Below, in pieces: positions 24,326 through 36,471 of a DNA stretch of 64,000 nt. Under the pieces are notes generated by a model. It searched no databases, was not told the origin of the DNA, and was given only the letters and a program-made list of their open reading frames with translations. The first letter of the stretch is position 1. Each line of letters starts with the position of its first letter. Source of the stretch: Sphagnum compactum (Eukaryota; Bryophyta; Sphagnopsida; Sphagnales); the NCBI GenBank assembly GCA_965153455.1, contig OZ234504.1, positions 3,844,001 to 3,908,000 on the forward strand, written 5' to 3'. The position numbers were made by a program, and so were the translations under genes.

Positions 24326-26790
24326 ATGGAAGGGTCAAATGAATATAATAATCAAAAAATGCAAAATGAAGAACATATAATATGCATAAATGATGAAATT
24401 GAAGTTGATCAAGTAATGGAAGAAAGGGAAAATCCAAGTTTTCAATAAGTAAAGTTCCAAGAGAATGTGATAAAACTAATAAAGAAAAGACTAAAAACAT
24501 TTTGCAACAATTGTAAATTCAAATAAAAAATTGGTGTCCTCATAATAGAGATGTATTTTGTTGATTTCTTTATTTTGTAAATGATAATTCAAAAGTAAAC
24601 TTAGATGCTCCTCAAATGATGCATTGTTTATTATGTTATTCTCAACGTAATGTTTCTGTAAATTCAAGAAAACAATTATGGAAAGATTTGATATCATATT
24701 ATAAAACAAGTGGCATAACATGTTTGCAATTCAACATCTTGATGTAAAACATTTAGTAATTTATAAAAAGTTTCAAGAAGAGATTAATAATCAAACGAGA
24801 AAATATATTGAGAGATAATTTATAAAGAAGAGAGCTCATAAGGCTCATATTTCCAATTCTTCCATATCTGAATTTTTGTTTCAAAGGGCTCCTTTGAAAA
24901 GGATGATGTGGAGCAAAAGATGTTTGTGGAAAATCTTACACTTTTAATAGTGAAAAATCACTTGCCTTTGCAATTGTATAGAACATGTGGTTAATGCGTT
25001 TAGTGTTGCAATTATGTCTTTGTGTGCATTTCCCTTTTCAAAGATTGTTATTACACACTATTTTGCTTGAATTGGTGGAGAAAACTAAAAAAACATATGT
25101 TTTGCCCTACTAAATGATTGTTGTTGTGCTACTACTAACTTCGATCTATGGATGTCAAAGGGTGCAAATGATGTGTTTGCCTTGGTTATAATTATTTTGG
25201 GATCTAAATAGAAACTAAAACAAGTTATTTTTTATTTGTTCAAAATTGCTAAAACTACAAGACAAATGTTGGCTAAAAATCTTGTTGATCTTTTGGATGC
25301 ATATGATTTGAAAAATAAGGTAATAACATATTTGAAGGATGAAGGTTCAAATTTAAATACATTGACCAATTGTGCTTTGAATCTTATTGTTAAATGTGAG
25401 ACTTTAGGTTTAAAGGAATGCTTTCAAGGAACTTGTTTTAGTCATGCTTTCTCCAAAGTGTGCCAATATGCCACAATAGATGACAAAGTTTGTAAGAACT
25501 TGAAATATGTGTTTATTAAATCTACCCAAGCATATTTGCAAAAATGCATTATTTAGCCAAAGAAATATAGGTAACATTGTCAAGAATGGAACAAAGTTTG
25601 CATTGAACTAACTTGAAGCCTAGAAAATTGAACACTTTAGTGAAAACAAAGTTAGTTCTGGCTTTAGTCATTTAACTTTTTGTTCCATTTTTACAAATCT
25701 TTTGTTTTTGGTTTTTTAAAAATATAAGTTGTTTTGTTGATCCCTGATCTACTTCTACATGTTTGCAAATAAAATCATATTTCAAGAGGCATTACAATTC
25801 AAAGCAGTAGTTGTTCTTTGTTAGAGTACAATGAAAATTACTAGCCATGTCCCTCCACTTTTAACTTGGTACATATATCAAATAATTATTGATGTTTTGT
25901 CTTTAGTTGTAAGCGTTTGTGTTGAACAAATGTTTGGGCATTGGTTACTTTTTGATGCTTTGAATGCAACAAACACTATGAGTTTGAAACTTTTTTTAAA
26001 AATTCGGAATTTCATTTAATTTAGAGGATTTAATTGATAACAATTTTGTTGTAGCATTGGAATTGTCATTGGTTGCATCTATCATTAAAAGAGAAATATG
26101 TGAAGTTTTACATGATTTTCTTTCATTCTTCAAAAAAAAAAAACCACATAACATGTTGTCCCTTATGTTAAGCCCTAAATTTAAAAGTTTAAGGTTGGTT
26201 TCATCCCTTATTGGTCGAGAACATGTTTCCATTGTGAAAAAGTATGATCAATGATCCTTATTTCCTATGCTTTTGAGATGTTACCACATCCTCCACCTTA
26301 TGGCAAAATTTGAACCTATGGCAAATATGCAAACTAATGAAGAAAGTAGCTTGGACATTTTTGAAATGTATACTGGAACCAATGAACCAACAAAGGAGGA
26401 GGTGAACAAGTAGTTACAAATGTTTACAAGATTTCAAGTGGATGTCAAGGACATTAAATGTTTTTTAGAGTGGTGGGCAAAACATGAATCTCTATTTCCA
26501 ACTATGGCATTTCTTGTTCGTCACATTCTTAACATTGTTGGTTTTCAAATGGGAACTAAGAGTACTTTTTCATTTGTTAGAATTCTTATAAATTTGAGGA
26601 GATTTTGCTTGTAATCAAATAATTTTAGATAAGATACTTTTTGTTAGTAAAAATTGACCTAGTGATCTTAGGGTGGGTTATAGTTCACATTTTAATTTGA
26701 TAGAGTTGATTGAGGTTGATGATACCTTAAAGGGAAAAATTAGAGCAATATGAAGGTGAATTCGAATAAGATGAATTTTTGGACTTGTAA
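24326..26790 (+). pseudogene. Decayed hAT-family transposase
   Basis: The plus-strand frames, broken by many stops and shifts, resemble a BED-finger hAT transposase of the kind common in plants. An N-terminal region near 24520-24720 keeps WCPHNRD and the C..C motif of LLCYSQR. The stretch 25236-25556 keeps LVDLLDAYDLKNKVITYLKDE-type sequence. Near 26140-26260 there is MLSLMLSPKFKSLRLVSSLI. The hAT C-terminal dimerisation region near 26440-26640 keeps FPTMAFLVRHIL and FSFVRILINLRR. The original start is probably the ATG at 24326. It cannot encode an active enzyme. Terminal inverted repeats were not found by eye. Confidence 0.75.
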
Positions 26791-29700
26791 CTTTATTTGG
26801 AAATATTTTTGAAAATAATAAATAAATTCTATCTTGCTATCCAAAATGCTAGGATATCCAACATATATTAGTGATGGCAACTATCTAACCATATTGAAAT
26901 CTAACATTATATATATTTTAATGCCCTTAAAGGATATTACAATTGAAAATCTTAAAAATAATAATAATAACCAAAATTGGTGGATAACAAATAGGCACAA
27001 TAATCGAAACTAGAAGATATCAAAACAATCTTATATCCGCCCAACATTGATATACATTTTATAAACTATGTTACAATATGTGGTCAACAACACATGCCAC
27101 ACTAGTTTATGCTTACATAAACAAGAGTAAATTTTTTTTATGCCTACAACAAAAGTATAATGATGGTAGATTAGTTGTAGTATATGGGAATTCTTGGCCT
27201 GTGTTTCATATTTTCTATATGTTTGTTAAGGAATCAACTTACAAATCAAGCTTTTCTTGCATTTGCAATATCTTGAAACACGCATTCTTATGAATAAGTG
27301 ATGAAAATGAAATGATTTGCATAAGAATATGACAAAATTGTCAAACTCAAAATCCTTAATTCTAGCAAAAGTAGTAAGAAAATTAAAGGAAAGGAGGAAG
27401 TGGCAATCTTTAGAAGGCAACAAAAATCTCAGTTATTCACATCCAACTTCTATGAACATGTAGTATATTTTTGTTCCGTTTGCCCCTCTCTTGCTTCATT
27501 GGAGGTTAAATTGATTGAAATTTGCATAGTAAATTCACCTTCATGCCGTTCACAAAGACAACATAAATAAAATAATATGCATGGTGATAATTTGATCTTA
27601 CATTGAGCCGTTCACACCGAATGGGGAAATATTAAACAATCCACAATGCATTAAACGATGGGTCAATGGTCTAATGCTCTTGTTATTGCCTAGGTCTTTA
27701 TCCTTCAACTATTTCTCTTGTCTTCTATGGCAAACTCATGCATGTGTATTTTTCAAGGAGTTCATTTAATCAAGGTTTTTCATCTTTTCTTGGTAAAATT
27801 TATATCTAATGTGATCAATGCTAAGATTTCTATTTATGCATTACAATATAAAACCTTGTGACCTTTCCAACAAAACAACAACATATTTTTTCACTAGAGA
27901 CTAATAGATGTAGGTTTGATTAAAATATAACTTGGATAAAATATTATCCAATGCAATGTTTAGCAATGTGTTATTTAGCAATGCTTACACATGTAGTGGG
28001 TCATTTTACCATGCACTTACCCAAAGCAAGTCGTGGCAAGAATAATTTATAGCATTCGAGGGGTAAATGAATGAGAAATGGAAATTGGATGCAAATGTTA
28101 TTGATGAAAAACATGCATTGGATGAAAATGAAGCTTCAAGGAAAAGCCATAGGGAAGGAACAACAAGGGTTAATTGCTCGTTATTGATGTTCTTGTGCTC
28201 TTAGAGATGGAGAGGTTGGTAACAATAATGGAAATTATCTCTCACGAACTTGTTGCCATTTCTTGCACAACCATCTTGGTAACCATAGCACCTTTTTTGC
28301 AATCCTTTTTCTAGAATTTTTGTTTCCAATCACTATTTTGGGAACCAATCTTGAAGCCTAAATAAGGGGGATCGTTTTGGTTGCTGTTCTTCTTCTTTCT
28401 AAATTTGGTTATTGTATAAGTGCTTTGGCTTTCTTTCTTTTTATCTTGTCTAATCCTTTCCATTTCATGAGTTTCATTTGGCAAATGGTGTATTTATTAT
28501 TAAATGTTTTGATTTTGCTTTTTTGGATTGTGTGTTGTTGTGAAAAAGTTTGGTTTGTTTTGTTTGTTTTCTTTCTTATAAAGGGTTTTCTTGGGTTGTT
28601 TATTTTCATAACATTTTTTTAACTTATTTTTTGTGACATATATATTGAATATTTAATGGCATATGCAATTTTGTTTTTAGGTTATGGAATGCATGACCCT
28701 TATGTTTTCAATGTTAGGTTTAATTGAGTAACTAGTGCAAGAAGGTAACTGTTGGCTATAGAGGACGACTGAACAAGAGGAGTCCAATGTTTTATGTGTC
28801 GAACAAGCTGGCCATGCTCCTGGAATAAAGGTACAAGACATGTTTACCCAAATGGATAGGGATGCAAAGATTTGGGGTGACTTAGCCCAACATCACTACT
28901 AGGGACTTGCTGCAGTTGTGCCACATCAATCTCATGAAACATCGTGGTTAGGTCTTGTGGATGATTAAATCTTAAATCTAATTGAAACTTTTGTGGTTGA
29001 CAAGTTCAGGATATGACTACTATAATGGGGATAACCCAACCAATCATCATTAACCTTGTAGATTGTCTTATTACATGAAGGCATGAGATCACACACGTAT
29101 TTGTGAATGGCTTCTAGGTACCTCTCAAGTATCAATTGAAGGCAAAGGTGACTGATTTTCTTGAGCTTTTGGAGAAGTATCCATCTTTCACTACAACAAA
29201 ACCATGGCTTTTAAGGCTAGTAGCATCGTGATTAAGCTGATTGTAGACTCCACACTATTGATTCGAAATGATTGAATATATATCTAATTTGATTTTTTTC
29301 AAAACTAAGTATGTTCGTTTTGATTAGGAAAACTAGCTATCTAATCAAATCAATGACTATGCTATATTACATGTGGCAAATGCGTCACTCACTTTGATAA
29401 AGTTAGTCATCCAACCATGACACATTATTATTATTAATATGCGTTCTTTGTTATGATGTGACACTACTAAAATTGCGTGTATATATGTAAATATATAAAT
29501 ATATGATTATTTTTCAAGAACTCAATTCATAAAACAAGGGTGCAAACATGCTTTTGAACTTGAATTACTTACATTGATTAATGTCATTACATAAGTTCAT
29601 AATTATCAAGTATTACAATAAAAGACATTACATTACAATTTTTGGAATATGTTTTTGAAATACTGTAATGTCTTTAAATTTGAGATTAAAAACCATGAAT

Positions 29701-32129
29701 ATGAAATTCATATTAGTGAGGTGAATAAGTGCTGTTGAGCTTTCCAGCGGAGTATTGCCAAAGCCAAAGTTACAAAATTCTGGATTCCTTCAGTTGTGTC
29801 AAAATATTGAGTTGTCACATATCTTGATGTATTGCACCGCATGGCAAGGTGATTTCTGAGGTACCTGATAAAACATAGAATGATGCATCATCGCAGAAAT
29901 TTGGAAATGCTCCTTTGCAAAATACCACTGCCCTGCAGTGTAAATTTGGGAACCAAACTTTCTAGTATTGTCTTTCAACAAGTCTCTCTAGTTTCTGTGA
30001 TCTTGCTCCAGTATTTCAATTTCATGGGTAAGCTTCAGTTGGAATTATATGTAACCTCAGGAAGCCAATTTGGTAGAGTGGTTTTCCCAAATTACATTAT
30101 CACGTACTTATATATTACTCCCACCTTCAGTGGATGCACTGATCCGCAGTGGATGGGTCACTGCTAGTTCTGTTGAATGTGAAGGTCTGGCACTTTGTGA
30201 CTGATGCTCATAGGTTTATGACTGCACCTATTGTCATGTGACTTTAAGTGTTGGTGGAGATTTTTCTGCAACCTCATAGATGTATGAAGCTAAAGGGTTG
30301 GGACACTAAAGGTTGCACTACATAATAAGCTTTGATGATTCCTGTGAAATTTGCATCTATTGGTGCAGGTCTTGATTGACACTGCTGTTGATTTCATTAC
30401 CAATCCAAGAGAGGGGAGCTTTGGTTCATGGTTGATTCCATGACAAATTTCACTTATTTGGTGCCAAATTGGTGTCATAAGTCATAAGTTGGTTCATGTT
30501 TGTGCTTTTTTTTCTTTTGTTTTGGGATTTGTATCTGGTTGGGTTTGCTGCCACCAAAGTAACAGCCACAGAGGAACAACACACATTGAGGAGGTGGAGG
30601 TGGAGCGCTGGAGTGTAGTTATTTGGCCTTGGAACACCGGTGATCCAACTGCACCTGCTGTTTCCTGCAAAACCCTCATTGCACCCATCTTCTCCAGTTC
30701 ACTATTTTGTTCATGGTATGACTGATCTCCATTTCCTACTTTACACTTCCAGTTTCAAACTTTTTGCACTTAGGGTTATGAATGGTGGGTTGTACAGGTG
30801 TGCACTGTGAACCCATCAGAGTTTTCTTAGTGCATCTCCACCCACATCCCCTATTTGGACTTGCACAGGTACTGCCACTGCAATGAATTGCTGTGAATTG
30901 CATCGTGTTGTATTAGCCATCTAAGTCTCCCATTTTGACCAAACAAGAGGGAGGTGGAAAACCCTCCCATCTCTTGAGACTTGATTTCTGGAAATTGACT
31001 TCTGTACAAAACTGAACAGTTTGCACAAATGAGTTAACTGAAAAAGTAAAAGAGGCAGAGACTTGAGATGCTTGAAAATTGGTGGAAAGTTTTTGTGCCC
31101 ATGAATGTTGTTGAACTGTACACATTCTGGTGAGCATGCATTGAAGCATTGGGGATTTCTAAGAGGTTGCAGATGGGTGTGTTTTTGATCGCAATGAGTG
31201 GTTTGAATGTACAAACTTTGGTGAGCATCATGATGCACACTGTAATAAGAGTTGGGAATTTCAACAGGTTGCAGAAATGGGTAGACTTGTGAAAGTTGAA
31301 TATGTTTAGAAATACGGAGTTGCATGCCCAAATCCTGATCATAGTCTGATGATGATAGCCTTTTTTTGGTAGTGGATTGGTACTTAAGCGTTGCTTTGGA
31401 CATTGTTCTTGTATTTTCTAGATGAGGTCTACTTAACACTGTGTATTAGTAGTACCTGGAGAGAACAAAAAGGAAGATTGGAAAGCTATAAACCTGTATA
31501 TCATTTAAGGGAGATTGAAAAGAAATCATGCAGCTAATGTTTGTTCTATTGAAGTTGCTATTGAGAGAGTGAAAGTGAAGGGGATGATTGATTATTTCTT
31601 GAGTGCATCACTGTTTCCTTCACACTATGTTTAGACTCCATGACATGTACATAGTCGGATGTGAATGTTCAAGAAGTGCACATTTTCTCTGCTTTGTAAC
31701 AGCATAATGGACCCAGATATCAATTGATCATTGGGTCAGTGTGATTGGATCATATATGTGAAAAATTTGTGTGAACCCAGTGCGGGGAAAGAGGTTTGTG
31801 AGCATTGGATAGAATACATTCTCCAAAAGGCCTAACCCAAAAATATAATTGAACTTGAATGGTTGATCAAAATGAGTGACCAATGTGGTGGCATTTAGCT
31901 TGTCCGCATTCTGCATTATCATAATGGTACCTAGTGTGGTTAGCCCACTAATTAATTATTTTTTGATTTGTCGAGAATTCTGAGAAATCCTTACCTGCCG
32001 TCATGCTGAAAAATTTCAAAGAAACTCTTAAGCACACTAGCTTCATTATTTAGTATAATGTCTAATTGTAAATTACTATTATTACTACATACTACCCAAA
32101 GTAAATGACAAAAATAGTATTATTATTAG
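26791..32129. other. AT-rich spacer, no gene recognised
   Basis: It contains a T-rich tract at 28380-28620 giving hydrophobic artefact ORFs, and a region at 28750-29250 with coding-like but stop-riddled sequence that I cannot assign. It also has a copy of the FKBP-region 100-bp repeat at about 30189-30286, and an imperfect tandem duplication at about 31100-31290. Two minus-strand frames of 102-172 aa near 31 kb have no recognisable features. Confidence 0.45.
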
Positions 32130-32640
32130 GCACCTTGCTGCTGAGCCAGCCCAGGTAATAATACATGTTTACTCGTGTGGCCTGTGCCCTTGGCCCAAGT
32201 GTTAACACATATTCAACTGATTTTTCCTTCCAAAACCTGGTTTTTGGGAATTTATTTGAATTTTCAGTAGCAGAAATCACTTAAAAATCAATATCGCCCA
32301 CATTCAAAATCCAAATATTACCAAATAAATTCCATTAAATCCTGCTCATCAAGATCTTTCCAACAACACTAAAGGCACATTCCTATTCCTCCGAATTTTT
32401 CAGCTACGACTGAATTTAATTTTCAGTGAAGAAATCATTCAATATTCTAAAATTTTTGCACTGCAAGTCCAAATGACATGGAACCAAGCCAATGCACCCC
32501 TCCTCCTTGAGAGCTTTCCAAAGAGACCAAGAACGCGATCTGAAGCATCCCGGTTTGGTGGATCTCACCAATACAAAACAAAACAAAACAAATCAAACAA
32601 ACTACCTTCCTTCCTTCGTAGATAGATTATGGGTACAGTA
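32130..32640 (+). repeat. Dispersed repeat family F1, second copy
   Basis: Aligns with 4370-4830 over roughly 450 bp, sharing AACACATATT, TCAACTGATTTT, AAATCAATATC, GCTTTCCAA, CCAATGCACCCCTC versus CGGTGCACCTCTA, and ACAAACTACCTT.CTTC.TAGATAG at the end. A third copy is inverted at about 44650-45040. Coding capacity was not seen. Confidence 0.65.
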
Positions 32641-32864
32641 AGCGCTGCTGACACATTGGGTGTTTCGTTTTCAATTTTGTCAATTAGGTAAGAGGCCATC
32701 TTCCACAAGAGGAATGAGCCAAATTTGGTGTAGAGGTGAGACAGTAAATGTTTTTTAGAATCCTGCCTAGTTCTAGCAGCCAATAGCAACTCATTGTCTT
32801 AATATGGCCACATTTGACATTCTTTTCCTCAAAAATAGGGTCATTGTTGCATTCCTTTTGTTCC

Positions 32865-33060
32865 TGCAAAAAGCCTTTCAACAATTTGGACTGGGTTCTG
32901 TTTGTTCTCATATGTTCACACTGATGTTCCTCAGGTTCTCAATGGGTTCCCTAATATGTTCCTCAACTTCCCAACCTGTTCCCCAAGGTTGTTCTCAATA
33001 GCACCTTATTTTATCCCATATGCTTTGCCCAAAGCTCTCACCTTCTCAGCAATATAGCCA
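32865..33060 (+). repeat. Dispersed repeat family F2, copy 1
   Basis: Contains blocks GTTCTCAATGGGTTCCC, CAATAGCACCT, CATATGCTTTGCCCAAAG and CTCACCTTCTCA, which recur inverted at about 60870-61010. The two copies are clearly related but diverged. No coding function is evident. Confidence 0.6.
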
Positions 33061-33169
33061 AAAGGAAAGGCACTTTTTCAACCCTCAAGCAGACACTGCT
33101 ATTTTCAGGAGCTTGCAAAGTTTCAGTTTTCTTTTGGTTTAGGGTTAATCAATTCTTTAATGTAGCTTA

Positions 33170-33430
33170 AGTGACGATCATCCATATGATGAAAAATAAA
33201 ATAAAATGGTGATCATCCCTAAGAAACTTTAGCCAAATCTGGCAATAAGATATGAATACAAATTTCTAATCAACCTTCTATATTTAATAGCTACACACTG
33301 AAAACCAAATTCGGAAATCTGATGAGTTTGACTAAGTTTTCAAAACTTTTCCAAATTCAATTCATTAATTTTTAATTTCACTTTTGGGCAAAAATTCACC
33401 AGTAAAAAAAAAAGATCCAGTGCCTACAAG
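33170..33430. repeat. Dispersed repeat related to 15.75-16.01 kb
   Basis: Shares ATCATCC, TTTGGCAAT.AGA, CTTCTATAT, GGCTACACA/AGCTACACA and a final A-run plus CCAGTGCC/AAGTGCC-like order with about 15750-16010. Part of the motif family carrying AGCCAAATTTGGCT. Confidence 0.45.
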
Positions 33431-33516
33431 GCTATAGGAAGTTTTTGAGGCCTTTGCATATATGTAAAGTCTCCGCTAGGGTGTTGAGGGTAACATATGA
33501 TGTCGGGTCTTTAAGT

Positions 33517-33632
33517 ATGAGAAGGGCCTATCTTTCAAACCTTTTAAGATTTTCGATACCGTCCACATGGACTATTGGTATTGTAATAGGTCTGTTAAAT
33601 CTCAGAAGGTCCTTAAGATAGGCCCTTCTCAT
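33517..33632. repeat. Long inverted repeat (hairpin 1)
   Basis: An 18-bp arm at 33517-33534 (ATGAGAAGGGCCTATCTT) is perfectly inverted at 33615-33632. Pairing continues with gaps into ACCTTTTAAGATTT against its counterpart, giving stems of about 40 nt around a short loop. It could be a small-RNA precursor or an inverted gene fragment; the sequence alone does not decide. Confidence 0.85.
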
Positions 33633-33686
33633 CTCGTAAGGCATCATTTGGTTTCTTTCTTTTCTTTTTCTGTTGTACTTTACATA

Positions 33687-33796
33687 GGGGAAGGTTTCGG
33701 ATATAGGGCCTTCTGGATATTTGGCGCCTACCCTTGGCCTACCGGCCTCGGAACAGGACCTAAAATTCAAAAGGCCCTATATCCCAAACCTTCTCC
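33687..33796. repeat. Long inverted repeat (hairpin 2)
   Basis: The arm 33687-33712 pairs with 33771-33796 at 24 of 26 positions (core GGATATAGGGCCTT), and pairing extends imperfectly to about 40 bp per arm with a loop of about 26 nt. This is the size and shape of a plant MIRNA or young inverted-duplication foldback. It lies 55 bp after hairpin 1. Confidence 0.85.
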
Positions 33797-33889
33797 TATA
33801 AACAAAAAGTCCATGCCCAAAATATTACTTTTCATCTCTGCACTGTAGACATATTATGTACATACATTCAACACACTACTTCCCTTATA

Positions 33890-33960
33890 CCTACCTACCA
33901 ATGTGGAGGGCACAAGGGTTAAGCTTGTAGGGCTTGGGATACGATCCCATGTTTTCATAG
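33890..33960 (+). other. Weak tRNA-like block
   Basis: GGGTTAAGCTTGTAGGGC followed by GGGATACGATCCCATG resembles a Pol III box B context, as in tRNA-derived SINEs. No complete tRNA fold was drawn. Confidence 0.2.
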
Positions 33961-34125
33961 AGAACTCTCCATTGCCAGTTTGCAAAATTTGTACTCTTGT
34001 GTGACTGCTGGTTTTTCCCTGAATTGGGTTTGTCAGGATTGCAGTCAGATTGTTGTATTTTGGGAGAGAGAGAAATTTTGCTTGTATTGGGTTTGTTAGG
34101 ATTGCAGTCAGATCCTTGTATTTTG

Positions 34126-34132
34126 AGAGATT

Positions 34133-34181
<49 letters not shown>

Positions 34182-34200
34182 TGTGTGTGTGTGTGTGTGA
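34126..34200 (+). promoter_or_regulatory. GA and TG microsatellites in the FKBP leader
   Basis: A (GA)n run at about 34126-34179 is followed directly by a (TG)n run to about 34200, ending about 50 bp before the FKBP start codon. The position suggests core promoter or 5' UTR. GA tracts are known binding sites of plant BPC GAGA factors; use here is inference. Confidence 0.6.
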
Positions 34201-34248
34201 CAGTGCAGAAAACAGCAGCAGGAGGCTCAATAAAGCTCCGTTGGCGTG

Positions 34249-36471
34249 ATGGGTAGGCGGGCAGTTCCAGTTCTGTTGCTTCTCCTGAGTTTTGTGCTGT
34301 TTTCAGGTGACTCAATCTGCTCTTGTCTTGTCTTCCTTCATATTCTTTCACTCCTTTTTCTCAAGCTTGGGTTGGTGCTGCAACCAACAAAAGGTTCCAC
34401 TTTTTAGGTTTGGAACCTTTAGCAGTATGATTGGAAATATTGGGGGCAAGAAAAAAGAGTTAATCAGTTGCTGATGGAATCTGAACGCATTTTAGGGTTT
34501 GAGGATGCCTCATTTAGCATGAGAATAAAAGAGGGGCAGAAGAGAGGAGATGACTAATGCTGGCAAGAAGATTTTGTTTTGATTTATGTGTCATTTTCAT
34601 CTGGTATCTTCTGATTCTGCAGCAGAGGCCAAAAAGGAGGAGAAGGATGTCACAGAGCTCCAGATTGGTGTCAAGGTGGGTTGCAATGGGTTTGGGGAAA
34701 GGCCATGCTGTGTTGTTGAGATCTTGCTGTTCAACTGTTGGATCTAAGAGTTCAGCAGCATTCCAGAAATAGAAGAATGCTTGTACGTGGTGGTCTCACC
34801 ATTCTAAGATTTAAGAGAATCAACCCCAAGAGATCATCAGTCTCAGGTTCCATGACATTGGGTAGTTTTTGTCTCTGTTTAGAACCTCTGAGGAGGTTGA
34901 TCAGAAAAGGATTTGACCAGCAAATTTTGATTTAGTGTTTCTCGCAATCCTTGGTATATGTAGTTCAAACCAAAGACATGTCATGTGCAAGCGCACAAGG
35001 GAGACCAAGTGAAGGTTCACTATCGGGTGAGTGTAATCTCCTCCCTTCTGTCGAGTGTTCTATAATTGGTTATAAACTCCATATACTTAAAATGCATAGA
35101 AGATTTTAGAAACCCTTTGTGAGCAACTCTCACAAGGTTTTGTGACTGCACTCATTGTTGTGTTATACCTTCAAAGTGTTGTGTGGAAATTTCTCTGCAA
35201 TCTCATAGAGAAATGTTGTTGAAGGAGAGAGGGGGAGGTGGTGGGGGGCAGGGTTCACTCACAGATGGGAGTGTATTTGATGAAAGCTATGCAAGAGGTG
35301 ACCCGATTGACTTTGAGCTTGGATCTGGTCAAGTCATAAAAGGTCAGGCCCTCATATTCTTTTTCAGCATTTTTTTTGTGTGTTCATTTGGGGCAAGGAA
35401 TCACTCATTGATGGCACCTTGTTTGACTCAAGCTATCTATCCATGAGGAAGCTCATGTGAGTTTGCTCTTGGACAGGGATCAGTCATCAAAGGTCAAGCA
35501 GTGTTTTCATTTATCTGTTCCTCCTCGTACTGTTGATTTTTTATATTATTAGATATGTCTCCTGAGTGCTAGCCAACATCATGTCCTAGTCTTTCTGTTG
35601 CTTCTGGAAATGTAACAGAAACTCTGGGCACAGATTTTGTATAAATGGTTTTGCCCAGATTTTGGATGATTGTTATATACATATCTGCTGCACCCATTGT
35701 CAGGAGCTGATGAAGTCAGTGGGTAGTCATGGCAGCTCATCACTGCTATTCATGATGAAGGTGATAGTCTGACACTTTGTGAGTGACTCTCATAAGGCTA
35801 TATGACCACTCCTAGTCATGTTATTTCCAAACTGTTGGTTTAGAGATTTCTCTGCAAAACTCCCATAGATATCTGCTTTCTTTCTGTCTTGTGTGTGCCT
35901 TGGTTGATTCAGATACTTCAAATCTACACTTGCTATATTGTACTCTTTTGAGGGGTAGGTGAAGAAATTGTCAGTACTTATGAAGATTATTGAGATGAAA
36001 TGAAATGTCATTTTGGGGGTTGATGTTTTGCAGGTTGGGACCAAGGTCTGTTGGGTATGTGTGTTGGGGAGAAGCGGAAGTTGAAGATTCCATCCACCTT
36101 GGGTTATGGTGCTCAGGGCTCTCCTCCAAAGATTCCAGGTGTGGTCTAATTTGGTTACCACTTTAAACCATTCCTTGGAAGTTATAGCTTTTCTCCTTGG
36201 ATGGATTCGCAGCACATTTTTATGACTGTTTTTTGGTCTTGGGCAGCGGACATTTTAGTCACAAACCCTCATTCACAATAGAAGTTACATCAGTTGTCAC
36301 TATCAGATTTGTGTATTGAAAACCAAGCTGTGTTTTGGGCACCTCCTATGTTCTTTTGTTTGATTGTGCAGTTTGTGTTGTGCAGGTGGGGCAACTTTGA
36401 TTTTCGAAACAGAGCTTGTAGCTGTCAATGGAAATACTGGTCAGACTGGAACTGTTGATAGTGAGCTGTAG
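34249..36471 (+). CDS. ER-luminal FKBP-type peptidyl-prolyl isomerase (FKBP13/15-1 type)
   Basis: Six exons: 34249-34306, 34623-34675, 34964-35026, 35252-35342, 36034-36138 and 36386-36471, giving 151 aa. Residues 1 to about 21 form a signal peptide with a poly-leucine core. The rest is one FKBP domain containing [70 protein letters not shown] and ETELVAVN. The enzyme catalyses proline cis/trans isomerisation in folding client proteins and binds FK506-type ligands. The C-terminus DSEL resembles a KDEL-type ER retrieval signal, as in plant FKBP15-1/15-2 (FKBP2 family). Introns 3, 4 and the 3' flank carry copies of a 100-bp repeat. Confidence 0.95.
35118..35214 (+). repeat. 100-bp dispersed repeat in FKBP intron 3
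   Basis: Begins TTGTGAG.AACTCTCACAAGG and ends TTTCTCTGCAATCTCATAGA. Related copies lie at about 30189-30286, 35741-35872 and 36731-36848 in the same orientation, and about 37065-37190 inverted. Confidence 0.7.
35741..35872 (+). repeat. 100-bp dispersed repeat in FKBP intron 4
   Basis: Begins CACTGCTATTCATGATGAAGG, a start shared with the copy at 36731, and runs through CACTTTGTGAGTGACTCTCA to ATTTCTCTGCAAAACTCCCA. Confidence 0.7.

Noticed and set aside
28380-28620. 81-aa strongly hydrophobic frame
   Set aside because: T-rich low-complexity sequence produces Phe/Leu/Val by composition.
30921-31439. 172-aa open frame on the minus strand
   Set aside because: It has no recognisable domain, lies in a tandemly duplicated non-coding stretch and is rich in His/Gln, as expected from composition.
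33854-34351. 165-aa minus-strand frame with a long Ser-Leu run
   Set aside because: It is antisense to the GA/TG microsatellites and the FKBP start.
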